Below are positions 53,180 through 61,725 of a stretch of 64,000 bases of DNA, in pieces. The translations under genes were made by a program, and so were the position numbers. The notes beneath the pieces are model-generated. The model searched no databases. It was not told the DNA's origin and saw only the letters and a program-made list of their open reading frames with translations. Source of the stretch: an uncultured bacterium (GTDB lineage Bacteria > Pseudomonadota > Alphaproteobacteria > Sphingomonadales > Sphingomonadaceae); NCBI GenBank assembly GCA_942636505.2, contig CALOGB020000056.1, positions 248,001 to 312,000 on the forward strand, in the 5' to 3' direction. Numbering within the stretch: the first letter of the stretch is position 1; the number at the start of each line of letters is the position of its first letter.

Positions 53180-54736
53180 ATGCGTCGTCTCATCACTGCG
53201 GTACTGCTCGCCTGCGTTTCCACACCTGTCATCGCCAAGACGGTGGTCGTCGAGGAGATGTCGCTCGATCGGTTGAGGACGCTGATGAATGACGGCGCGG
53301 CCAGCAGCGTCGACATCACCCAGGCCTATCTCGCGCGGATCGCCGCGATGGATCGCAAGGGGCCGGCGCTGCACAGCGTCATCGCGGTTAATCCCGATGC
53401 GATCGCGCAGGCCAGGGCGCTCGATGCCGAACGCAAGGCAGGGCATGTGCGCGGTCCGCTGCACGGCATCCCGATCCTCATAAAGGACAATATTGAGACC
53501 GCGGATCCGCTACCGACGACGGCCGGCAGCCTCGCTTTGCGCGACAACATGACGCGCCGGGACGCGCCGATGGTCGCCTATCTGCGGCGCGCGGGTGCGG
53601 TGATCCTCGGCAAGACCAACTTGTCGGAATGGGCGAATATCCGCTCGACTCATTCGATGAGCGGCTGGAGCGCGGTCGGCGGGCTGGTGCGCAACCCCTA
53701 TGCGCTCGACCGGACCGCGTGCGGCTCCTCGTCGGGATCGGGCGCCGCCGTCGCCGCGAGTTTCGCCGCGGCGGCCATCGGTACCGAGACCGACGGTTCG
53801 GTCGTGTGCCCGTCGTCGATGAACGGTCTGGTCGGTTTCAAGCCGTCGATCGGTCTGGTCAGCCGTACTCACGTCGTGCCGATCAGCCATAGCCAGGATA
53901 CGCCGGGACCGATGGCGCGCAGCGTCACCGACGTCGCGATCCTGTTGTCGGGCATGGTCGGTGCGGATCCCGCGGACCGCGTGACGGCGGCGGCGGTGAC
54001 CAGGGATTATGCTGCGGGGCTCTCGGCCGGTGCGTTGTCCGGCATGCGGGTCGGCGTCGTCCGGCCCGACGGCATGTCCGCGGATCTGACCAGTCGCTAC
54101 GCGGCGGCGCTGAACGTCCTGCGCGCAGCGGGTGCCGTGCTGGTCGAGGTCAAGACGCCCAAGCTCGACGGACTGGGCGAAGCGGAACTGATAGTCCTGA
54201 AAACCGAACTCAAGGCCGACCTGAATACCTATCTCGCGACCACGCCAGCGGCAGTACAGACAAAGACGCTGGGCGCCGTGATCGCCTTCAACCGTGCGAA
54301 CGCCGCGACCGAGATGCCGTTCTTCGCGCAGGAATTGTTCGAGGATGCGGACAAGACCAAGGGGCTCGACGATCCCGCCTACAAGGCCGCGCGCGCGACC
54401 TCGCTGCGGCTGGCGGGTGCGCAGGGGATCGACGCGATGCTGCGAGCGGCGGGCGCGCAGATCCTGGTAGAGCCGACTTATGATGCGGCATGGCTGAGCG
54501 ACCCGGTCTACGGCGACACCTATGCCGGACCCTCCGCCGCGACATTGCCCGCGGTCGCCGGCTATCCGCATTTGACCGTACCAATGGGTTTCGTGCGGGG
54601 GTTGCCGGTCGGCCTGTCGTTCATCGCCACCAAGGATGCCGACCAGACCGTGCTGCGTGCCGGCTATGCCTATGAACAGCGTGCCAAGGCCCGGTCGGCG
54701 CCGCGGTATTTGCCGACCATTGCCGTCGACCGGTGA
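53180..54736 (+). CDS. Secreted amidase-signature family enzyme
   Basis: About 518 residues with an N-terminal signal peptide (MRRLITAVLLACVSTPVIAK). The amidase signature Ser-cisSer-Lys triad is complete: Lys in HGIPILIKDNIETADPLPT, cis-Ser and nucleophile Ser in the GSSSGSGAAVAASFAAAAIG block and TDGSVVCPSSMNGLVGFKPS. It hydrolyses an amide or ester, probably in the periplasm. ATG 53180 is chosen as the start of the signal peptide. It is followed by a convergent MFS gene. Substrate not predictable. Confidence 0.93.
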   Translation: MRRLITAVLLACVSTPVIAKTVVVEEMSLDRLRTLMNDGAASSVDITQAYLARIAAMDRKGPALHSVIAVNPDAIAQARALDAERKAGHVRGPLHGIPILIKDNIETADPLPTTAGSLALRDNMTRRDAPMVAYLRRAGAVILGKTNLSEWANIRSTHSMSGWSAVGGLVRNPYALDRTACGSSSGSGAAVAASFAAAAIGTETDGSVVCPSSMNGLVGFKPSIGLVSRTHVVPISHSQDTPGPMARSVTDVAILLSGMVGADPADRVTAAAVTRDYAAGLSAGALSGMRVGVVRPDGMSADLTSRYAAALNVLRAAGAVLVEVKTPKLDGLGEAELIVLKTELKADLNTYLATTPAAVQTKTLGAVIAFNRANAATEMPFFAQELFEDADKTKGLDDPAYKAARATSLRLAGAQGIDAMLRAAGAQILVEPTYDAAWLSDPVYGDTYAGPSAATLPAVAGYPHLTVPMGFVRGLPVGLSFIATKDADQTVLRAGYAYEQRAKARSAPRYLPTIAVDR

Positions 54737-54748
54737 GGAGAGGGGGGC

Positions 54749-56023
54749 TTACCCCGCCTTCTGCTTCGTCTCGGGCATCGCGAAGAAATAGAGCATGAAG
54801 CCGGCGCCAGCCACGACGGCCAAGGTCAGGAAGCTCACGCTGTAGCCCGCCCAGACGATGATCGCACCGGCCAGCGTCGCGGACAAAGCCGCGCCCAGGC
54901 CCTGCGCGCTCGCCACCGCGCCCTGGCTGACGTTGAAGCGTCCCGTCCCCTTGGTCAGGTCGGCGATCACGACCGGGAACAGCGCGCCGAATATACCCGC
55001 GCCGATGCCGTCGAGCGCCTGCACGCTGACCAGCCACCACGGGTTGTCCGACACGGTATACAGCGCGCCACGCGCCGCGAGGAACCCGAAGGCGACGAGG
55101 AACAGCGGTTTGGTGCCCCATTTCTCGGTGTTGCGCCCGACCACGATCGCGACGGGTACCATCACCAGCTGCGCCGCGACGATGCACGCGGCGGTCAGCG
55201 AGGTTGCCTGGTCCTTGCCGACGGTGCGCGCGAGCAACTGGCTGACCGACGTCAGCATCGCCGCATTGGCGAGGTGGAACAGGAACGCCGTCCCCGCGAA
55301 GATCATCAGCGGCTTGTTCTCGACCAGCGCCTTCCACCCGCTCGGCTCCTCGCAATCGTCCTCCGGCTCGCAATCGAGACCGCGGGCGACCGCGTTGTCG
55401 ATGTCGTCGTTCTTGATCCGCGACGCGGTCACGATGCTCGCCACCGTCAACGCGCCCATCAGGTAGAAGACGACGACCGGTCCGAACTTCCACGCGAGCA
55501 CGCCCGCGAGCGCCGCCGACACGGCGTTGCCCGCATGATTGAACGCCTCGTTGCGACCGACGCGCTTGGCGAACCGTTTCGGGCCGACCAGCCCCAGCGT
55601 GATGGCGGAGATCGCCGGCGCGAACACCGCGCCCGCGACGGCCGCGATCGACTGGGTGACCGCCACCGCGGTGAAGCCACTGACGATCGGCAACGAGACG
55701 CTGCTGAGGGTCACGAGCAACGCTGCGATCATCACGATCCGCGGCTTGTTCCTGCTGCGATCGATGAGGCCGCCCGCGGGCGTCTGCGAGATCAGGCCGA
55801 CGATCCCGGCGATCGTCAGGATCATGCCCACCGTCGCCTCGTTCCAGCCATGCGCAGGCCCACGCACCGCGACGAGATAGATCGCCAGATAAGGCCCGAG
55901 CCCGTCGCGAACGTCGGCAAGGAAGAAGTTCAGCGCGTCGAGCGTCTTCTTCGGCGCGGATGTGGCGTCCGCCCCGCCCTTGGCCTTGCCGTTGTTGGCG
56001 GATGCCGTGTCCGTCGTGGCCAT
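54749..56023 (-). CDS. MFS transporter
   Basis: A 424-residue inner-membrane carrier with about twelve hydrophobic segments and an acidic central loop (GLDCEPEDDCEEPSGWKAL). Features: ALNFFLADVRDGLGPYLAIYLV, GLISQTPAGGLIDRSRNKPR (motif A), and GRNEAFNHAGNAVSAALAGVL. This N-terminal pattern occurs in an MFS subgroup of proteobacteria with unknown substrate. ATG 56023 is used; upstream codons are Arg/His rich and doubtful. Convergent with the amidase, twelve bases apart. Confidence 0.88.
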   Translation of the reverse strand: MATTDTASANNGKAKGGADATSAPKKTLDALNFFLADVRDGLGPYLAIYLVAVRGPAHGWNEATVGMILTIAGIVGLISQTPAGGLIDRSRNKPRIVMIAALLVTLSSVSLPIVSGFTAVAVTQSIAAVAGAVFAPAISAITLGLVGPKRFAKRVGRNEAFNHAGNAVSAALAGVLAWKFGPVVVFYLMGALTVASIVTASRIKNDDIDNAVARGLDCEPEDDCEEPSGWKALVENKPLMIFAGTAFLFHLANAAMLTSVSQLLARTVGKDQATSLTAACIVAAQLVMVPVAIVVGRNTEKWGTKPLFLVAFGFLAARGALYTVSDNPWWLVSVQALDGIGAGIFGALFPVVIADLTKGTGRFNVSQGAVASAQGLGAALSATLAGAIIVWAGYSVSFLTLAVVAGAGFMLYFFAMPETKQKAG

Positions 56024-56295
56024 GGGAATTCCCTGAAATCGGTGTCGTCGAAACCGGTGCCGCACGGGAAACCCGCGCGACGTCGGAGCGCTAAAGCTGC
56101 GGCACCGGGCAAAGTTTCCACGCCGCTGAAATATTGTTCGGCTTGATATTCTCCAGTGATGTCAAAAGCTAAACCGAAACTGAACGGGTCCGTTAAGTCT
56201 CAAATCATGAAGGTATTGTCACGGAACGATGAGCACGCAGCCTCGCTATGGGCAGCATCCGCGGATCATCTGCCAAACGACTTGAAAGTGTTTTA

Positions 56296-57408
56296 ATGAC
56301 AGGATGCCTGACCTGGATCCACTTTGGCGATCTGCATGTCGACGAGGCCGATGGGTATGAAGGACTGTCTCGGTTTCGCGCGCTGATTGCGAGTGCCGGG
56401 GCGCATCTGGGCAGTGCGGTCGACTTCGCGCTGTTGCCCGGCGACAATGCCAATCACGGTACCGACGACCAATATGCGCGGATCGCGGACGCGATGACCG
56501 GGTTGTCATTGCCGTGGCACGTTCTGGCGGGCGATCATGATTTCGAACCCGGCGACCTGACCGCGATGCGCGCGATCACGGCGAAGATGGCGCCCTATGC
56601 GGAGACGATCGCGGGCTGTCGCTGCCTGTTCCTCGATATCGTCTCGGCGGGGAAGGGCGGTCCCGACTTTCGTATCGACCCGGCCCAGCGCGCCTGGGTA
56701 GAACGCGAACTGAGCACCGCTGCGGTCGCTGGCGAACCGGTCGCGGTGTTCATGCATGCCTATCCCGGCGACCTGCGCGACGATCCCGATGGTATTGCCG
56801 GGCTGTTCGCCGCGCATCGCGTCGCGTTCGTCGACACCGGGCACACGCATTATAACGAGCTGCTCAACGATGGCCGCGTGATCTACGGCGCGACGCGCTC
56901 ATCCGGCCAGATCGAGGAGGGCGCACCCGGTTTCTCGATCGTCACGCTCGACGACGGCGTGCCGAGCTGGCGGTTCCAGGCGATCGACGATCCCTGGCCT
57001 CTCGTCCAGATCACCAGCCCCGCCGACCGCCGCCTGATCACCGACCCAGCGCGCGCCGACAACGTGCCCGGCAGCGCCTTCACGGTCCGCGCGAAGGTGT
57101 TCGGCAGCACAGACACGGTGTCGCTGCACGTCGATGACCGCCACGCCATCCCGATGACGCGCGTCGACGGCGTGCCCTCGCTTTGGAGCGCCTCGGTCGA
57201 TGGCGTAGCCGATGGCCTGCACCGTCTTTGCGTAAGCTGTGACGGGAGCGAGGACCGGATCGAGGTCTTAGTGCGCAATGCCGGCCCGCGACCGAAGCGC
57301 AATCCTCCCGTAGCGCTCGGCTGCGACGTGAACGCGATCGGTGCTTGGCCGGATCGTGGTATCGACGGCGCGCAACGCGGCCCCAACAGGAACGGACTCG
57401 ATTGGTGA
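56296..57408 (+). CDS. Calcineurin-like metallophosphoesterase
   Basis: About 370 residues. The metal-binding motifs of the superfamily appear in order: WIHFGDLHVDEADG, LLPGDNANHG, VLAGDHDFEPGD, VFMHAYPGDLRDD and VDTGHTHYNELL. A C-terminal domain of about 140 residues (SSGQIEEGAPGFSIVTLDD, then a beta-rich segment with FTVRAKVFGSTDTVSLHVDD) may bind substrate or partner. ATG 56296 is chosen, 16 codons inside a longer frame without coding character. The ArsB-like gene starts 52 bases after its stop. Substrate unknown. Confidence 0.88.
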   Translation: MTGCLTWIHFGDLHVDEADGYEGLSRFRALIASAGAHLGSAVDFALLPGDNANHGTDDQYARIADAMTGLSLPWHVLAGDHDFEPGDLTAMRAITAKMAPYAETIAGCRCLFLDIVSAGKGGPDFRIDPAQRAWVERELSTAAVAGEPVAVFMHAYPGDLRDDPDGIAGLFAAHRVAFVDTGHTHYNELLNDGRVIYGATRSSGQIEEGAPGFSIVTLDDGVPSWRFQAIDDPWPLVQITSPADRRLITDPARADNVPGSAFTVRAKVFGSTDTVSLHVDDRHAIPMTRVDGVPSLWSASVDGVADGLHRLCVSCDGSEDRIEVLVRNAGPRPKRNPPVALGCDVNAIGAWPDRGIDGAQRGPNRNGLDW

Positions 57409-57460
57409 ATACCGCAACGATGACGATGGTCCGGCGTATCGGCGCGCGGATACCCGCGGC

Positions 57461-58714
57461 ATGACGCTTCACACCTACGCGATCTGGGCGATCTGCTTCG
57501 TCGCGACCTTCGGCGTGATCACGCGTCCGTTCAAGCTGCCCGAAGCGGTCTGGGCGGTCGCCGGTGCGGCGGTGCTGCTCGTGTTCGGACTGATGTCGCC
57601 CGGTGCAGCATGGGCCGCGGTGCTGAAGGGTGGCGACGTCTACCTGTTCCTGATCGGCATGATGCTGCTCTCCGAAGTCGCTCGCGAACAGGGACTGTTC
57701 GACTGGGTCGCCGAGCACGCGGTCAGGCTGGCGAACGGATCGACCAGCCGGCTGTTCGCGCTGGTCTTCGGCGTCGGCATCGTTGTGACGATCTTCCTGT
57801 CGAACGATGCGACCGCGGTGGTGCTGACGCCCGCGGTCTACGCCGCGGCGAAGAAGGCGAAGGCGGACCCTTTGCCGATGCTGTTCGCCTGCGCGTTGAT
57901 CGCCAACGCCGCGAGCTTCGTGCTGCCGATTTCCAATCCGGCGAACCTCGTGCTGTACGGTGGTGCGATGCCGTCTCTAGGTGCGTGGATGGCATCGTTC
58001 ACGCTGCCGTCACTGCTATCGATCGGCGTGACCTTCCTCGTTCTGCGCTGGGTCGAGCGTAAGCGGCTGACCGGGCGGTGCGAGACCGTCGTCGAGACCG
58101 GCACCCTGCCGCGGGGTGGGAAGATCGCGCTTGGCGGCATCGTTGCGACCGCGGTCCTGCTGATTGCCGCGTCGGCAGAGGGCCATGAGCTAGGCCTGCC
58201 GACCTGCCTCGCCGGGATCGCGACGATGGCCGCGATCGGTATCGGTGGCCGCAAGTCTCCGGTGACGACGCTGCGCTCGGTATCCTGGGCGGTGTTGCCG
58301 CTGGTCGCGGGGCTGTTCGTGCTGGTCGAGGCGCTGGCGAGCACCGGCGTGATTGCGATGCTGGCGCGCTGGCTGGCGGCTGGCGCGGCGCAGTCGCCGT
58401 CGACGACCGCGGGCGTGGCGGGGACGATCCTGGCATTCGGGTCGAACCTGATGAACAACCTGCCAGCCGGCCTGATCGCCAGCACTACCCTGCAACAGGC
58501 GCATGTCCCGCAGATCGTCACCGATGGCCTGCTGATCGGTGTCGACTTGGGGCCGAACCTGTCGATCACTGGCTCGCTCGCCACCATCCTGTGGCTGACC
58601 GCGATCCGCCGCGAGGGCGAGGACGTCGGCTTCTGGCGGTTCCTGAAGGTCGGTGCGGTGGTGATGCCCCCCGCACTGTTCGCTGCCCTCGGCGCGCGCA
58701 TGCTCATAGGCTGA
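57461..58714 (+). CDS. ArsB/NhaD-type anion permease
   Basis: A 417-residue membrane protein of the ion-transporter superfamily (ArsB/SLC13). About eleven hydrophobic segments; signature stretches VVTIFLSNDATAVVLTPAVYAAA, FVLPISNPANLVLYG, and SNLMNNLPAGLIASTTLQ. ArsB members export arsenite with or without ArsA, but this group also includes other anion carriers; no ars genes are near. It follows the phosphoesterase in the same direction, so the two may form an operon. ATG 57461 gives the normal N-terminus. Confidence 0.88.
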   Translation: MTLHTYAIWAICFVATFGVITRPFKLPEAVWAVAGAAVLLVFGLMSPGAAWAAVLKGGDVYLFLIGMMLLSEVAREQGLFDWVAEHAVRLANGSTSRLFALVFGVGIVVTIFLSNDATAVVLTPAVYAAAKKAKADPLPMLFACALIANAASFVLPISNPANLVLYGGAMPSLGAWMASFTLPSLLSIGVTFLVLRWVERKRLTGRCETVVETGTLPRGGKIALGGIVATAVLLIAASAEGHELGLPTCLAGIATMAAIGIGGRKSPVTTLRSVSWAVLPLVAGLFVLVEALASTGVIAMLARWLAAGAAQSPSTTAGVAGTILAFGSNLMNNLPAGLIASTTLQQAHVPQIVTDGLLIGVDLGPNLSITGSLATILWLTAIRREGEDVGFWRFLKVGAVVMPPALFAALGARMLIG

Positions 58715-58734
58715 GCGCGCCGAGTGGCAGCCAA

Positions 58735-60048
58735 TCAGATGCCGGTCGCAGGCGTCTTCGCGACCGTACCCCTGTGCATGACGAACTCAACGTGTTCGAG
58801 CCGCGTGACGTCCTGCAACGGCGAGCCTGTCACGGCGATGATGTCCGCGGTCTTGCCGGGTGCCAGCGTGCCGATGTCGTCGCGCCCGAGCAGGTCTGCG
58901 GCCCCCACCGTGGCGGCGGCGATCGCCTGGGTCGGGGTGAGCCCGTTCCTGACCATCAGCGCGAACTCGGTGGCGTTGTCGCCATGCTTCGACACGCCGG
59001 TATCGGTGCCGAACGCAACCTTGACCCCCGCGGCATAGGCGCGGCGGTGGCTGGCCGCCATCGCCGCGGCCGCCGCCTCGGCCTTGACGATCGTCGCCGG
59101 TGGCAGTGCACCGCCGCGCGCCTGGGCCAGCGCCGCGACGGGTGCGATCTCGGTCGGCACCAGATAGGCGCCCTTGGTCTTGAACAGCCGGATCGTCTCG
59201 TCGTCGAGGAACGTGCCGTGCTCGATCGAGTCAACGCCGGCCTCCAGCGCGGCCTTCGTGCCTTCGGCGGCATGGCTGTGCGCGGCGACCTTGCGACCGA
59301 GGGCATGCGCGGTCTCGATGATTGCGCGCATTTCCTCCGGCGTCATCGCACGCCCGAGGCCGCCGCTGACGTTCGACAGGACGCCGCCGGTCGCCGCGAA
59401 CTTGATGACGCGCGCGCCCAGCGCGACCTGCGCCCGCACGGCGCGGCGGCAATCGTCGGGGCCGTCGCACAGGTTCATTTCCTTCGCGTGCACCATGTCC
59501 GCGAACTCTTCCGCGAGCCCGTTGCCGCCGTCGCCGTGCCCGCCCGTCACCGAGATCATCTCGCCGGCATTGGTGATGCTCGGCCCCTCGACGGTGCCGG
59601 CATCGATCGCATCGCGCAGTGCCCGGATACCGCGCGGGTCGCCGCCCAGGTCGCGAACCGAGGTGAAGCCTGCCGCCAGCGTCGTGCGTGCGTTGGCGAC
59701 GGCGGTCATCTCGTCGTCGAACCGGTCGCGGTTGAGCGCTTCCAGCCGCGCGCGCATCGGATCGCCGCCGATGCCCCAGAGATGGACGTGCATGTCGACC
59801 ATCCCGGGCAGTACGAACGCGGTACGCAGGTCGATCAGCCTCGCCCCCTGTTCCGGCGTGACGAAGCCATCGCGCAGCTCGACTATCTTCCCGTCGCGGA
59901 CGATGATCGTGGTGTTGCCGCGCGGCGCCTGGCCGGGCCGGTCGAGCACCGTGCCCGCCTGGATATAGGTCGTGGTCGATGGCTTGCCCTGCGCCAGTAC
60001 CGGTGCCGCGACGATTGCCGTCAGCCCGATCATCCATGCCTTGATCAT
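58735..60048 (-). CDS. Secreted amidohydrolase (Xaa-Pro dipeptidase / imidazolonepropionase-like)
   Basis: A 437-residue metal-dependent hydrolase with signal peptide (MIKAWMIGLTAIVAAPVLAQ). Amidohydrolase motifs: metal HxH in LPGMVDMHVHLWGIGG, AAHSHAAEGTKAALEAG, SIEHGTFLDDE and VAFGTDTGVSKHG. The fold and pattern fit periplasmic amidohydrolases of the prolidase-like group, often active on dipeptides or N-acyl compounds. It is divergent from the aldehyde oxidoreductase operon across 187 bases that hold a TetR-type palindrome. ATG 60048 begins the signal peptide. Confidence 0.9.
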   Translation of the reverse strand: MIKAWMIGLTAIVAAPVLAQGKPSTTTYIQAGTVLDRPGQAPRGNTTIIVRDGKIVELRDGFVTPEQGARLIDLRTAFVLPGMVDMHVHLWGIGGDPMRARLEALNRDRFDDEMTAVANARTTLAAGFTSVRDLGGDPRGIRALRDAIDAGTVEGPSITNAGEMISVTGGHGDGGNGLAEEFADMVHAKEMNLCDGPDDCRRAVRAQVALGARVIKFAATGGVLSNVSGGLGRAMTPEEMRAIIETAHALGRKVAAHSHAAEGTKAALEAGVDSIEHGTFLDDETIRLFKTKGAYLVPTEIAPVAALAQARGGALPPATIVKAEAAAAAMAASHRRAYAAGVKVAFGTDTGVSKHGDNATEFALMVRNGLTPTQAIAAATVGAADLLGRDDIGTLAPGKTADIIAVTGSPLQDVTRLEHVEFVMHRGTVAKTPATGI

Positions 60049-60167
60049 CACATATTCCCCCTTTGATGCGTGATGCTCGCCGATGCGCGACGCGGCGGCA
60101 AGAGGGCATCGATCTATCTTCACGATCGCGCCGCCAGACGCTTGGCAGACCCCGCTGATCGCGACTA

Positions 60168-60179
60168 TACCGCTCGGTA
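60168..60179. promoter_or_regulatory. TetR-type operator upstream of paoA
   Basis: TACCGCTCGGTA, an exact match to the consensus TACCGNNCGGTA of the sites at tetR and the efflux promoter, 57 bases before the paoA start in the gap shared with the amidohydrolase gene. Confidence 0.55.
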
Positions 60180-60235
60180 CTGAAATACGGAATTGGCGGT
60201 CGCAATGGCACCGTCGGCTCAACAGGAGAGTGGCG

Positions 60236-60742
60236 ATGTCGATACTTATCAACGGGTCAGCGGTGGCGCTGCCCGACGATCCCCGTGTCTCGCTGCTCGA
60301 TCTGTTGCGCGAAGGGCTGCATCTGGCTGGTACCAAGAAGGGGTGTAATCAGGGCGCGTGCGGCGCCTGCACGGTGCTCGTCGATGGCGAGCGGATCGTG
60401 TCCTGCCTCGCGCTCGCGGTGCAGTATGACGGGCGGCATGTCACGACGATCGAAGGCTTGGCCGAAGGCGACGCGCTGCATCCGTTGCAGCAGGCGTTCA
60501 TCGATCACGACGGCTTCCAGTGTGGCTATTGCACGCCGGGCCAGATTTGTTCGGCGATCGGCATGGCGGCGGAAGCGAAGCGCGGCGTACCGAGCCATGT
60601 CAGCGCCGATCTCACCGCCGACGTGACGCTCACCCGCGAGGAATTGCAGGAGCGGATGAGCGGCAATCTGTGCCGCTGCGGCGCGCATAACGGGATCATC
60701 GACGCGATCCGCGAAACCATGGCAGCGGAGATGGCGGCATGA
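60236..60742 (+). CDS. paoA: Aldehyde oxidoreductase iron-sulfur subunit (PaoA-like)
   Basis: A 168-residue subunit with two 2Fe-2S clusters. Plant-ferredoxin type cysteines Cys37, Cys42, Cys45 and Cys57 lie in KKGCNQGACGACTVLVDG and VSCLAL; the second cluster uses Cys96, Cys99, Cys146 and Cys148 (FQCGYCTPGQ, NLCRCGAHNG). Electrons pass from the Moco site through these clusters to FAD. Unlike E. coli PaoA, no Tat signal is seen, so the complex is probably cytosolic. ATG 60236 has CAGGAGAG upstream. It overlaps the next gene in ATGA. Confidence 0.95.
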   Translation: MSILINGSAVALPDDPRVSLLDLLREGLHLAGTKKGCNQGACGACTVLVDGERIVSCLALAVQYDGRHVTTIEGLAEGDALHPLQQAFIDHDGFQCGYCTPGQICSAIGMAAEAKRGVPSHVSADLTADVTLTREELQERMSGNLCRCGAHNGIIDAIRETMAAEMAA

Positions 60743-61725
60743 CCCCCTTCACCTACGCGCGCGCCGAGAACGCCGCAGACGCCCTCCGGCTCGGGCAGGC
60801 GAATGCGACCGCCTATCTCGGCGGCGGCACCAACCTGGTCGACTTGATCCGCGAGACGGTCTCACGACCGAGCGCGCTGGTCGACGTGACCGGGCTGTCG
60901 AACGACATCGAGGAGACCGAGGGCGGTGGGCTGATGATCGGTGCAGCGGTCCGCAATACGGCGCTTGCCGAGCATCTGGCAGTGCGGACACGCTATTCGG
61001 TCCTGTCGCGCGCGATCCTGGCGGGGGCGTCGGCGCAGATCCGCAACATGGCGACGGTCGGCGGCAATCTGCTCCAGCGGACCCGGTGCACCTATTTCTA
61101 CGACACCGACGGATCGCGCTGCAACAAGCGCGCACCGGGGTCGGGCTGCGACGCGATCGAGGGTTTCACGCGGGGACACGCCATCCTCGGCGCGTCGTCG
61201 GCGTGCGTCGCGACGCACCCGTCGGACATGTGCGTGGCGCTCGCCGCACTCGATGCGGTCGTGCATCTGCACGGGCGGGGCGGGGCACGGACCTTGCCCT
61301 TCACCGAGCTTCATCGCCTGCCGGGCGATCATCCCGAGTTCGATACCGTGCTCGAGCCGGGCGAACTCATCACCGCAATCGAACTGCCGCCGCTGAATTT
61401 CGTGGCCAACTCGACCTATCGCAAGGTGCGCGACCGGGCGAGCTACGCCTTTGCGCTGGTCTCGATCGCAGCCGCGCTGGAGATCGAAGGCGGCGTCATC
61501 AAGGACGTGCGGATCGCACTCGGCGGGGTCGCGCACAAGCCGTGGCGCGCGTCGAAGGCGGAAGCGGCCTTGCGGGGCGGTCCCGCGACCGAGGAGGCGT
61601 TCTTCGCTGCCGCCGTCGCCGAGATGGCGGACGCCGCGCCGCTGCGCGACAATGGTTTCAAGATCGCACTGACCAAGCGCACCCTCGTCGCCGTCCTTGG
61701 TGACCTTGCCGGAGCAGCAGCATGA
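60739..61725 (+). CDS. paoB: Aldehyde oxidoreductase FAD subunit (PaoB-like)
   Basis: A 328-residue FAD-binding subunit of the xanthine dehydrogenase family. FAD site TAYLGGGTNLVDLI; QIRNMATVGGNLLQRTRC starts the second contact. As in E. coli PaoB, an insertion carries extra cysteines (RTRCTYFYDTDGSRC, APGSGC, SSAC), known there to hold a 4Fe-4S cluster. So this belongs to the YagTSR/PaoABC branch. It overlaps both neighbours in ATGA and is translationally coupled. Confidence 0.94.
   Translation: MTPFTYARAENAADALRLGQANATAYLGGGTNLVDLIRETVSRPSALVDVTGLSNDIEETEGGGLMIGAAVRNTALAEHLAVRTRYSVLSRAILAGASAQIRNMATVGGNLLQRTRCTYFYDTDGSRCNKRAPGSGCDAIEGFTRGHAILGASSACVATHPSDMCVALAALDAVVHLHGRGGARTLPFTELHRLPGDHPEFDTVLEPGELITAIELPPLNFVANSTYRKVRDRASYAFALVSIAAALEIEGGVIKDVRIALGGVAHKPWRASKAEAALRGGPATEEAFFAAAVAEMADAAPLRDNGFKIALTKRTLVAVLGDLAGAAA

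Noticed and set aside
57461..58714. Arsenic resistance locus
   Set aside because: The permease is ArsB-like but there is no arsR, arsC or arsA nearby, so arsenite export is not claimed.
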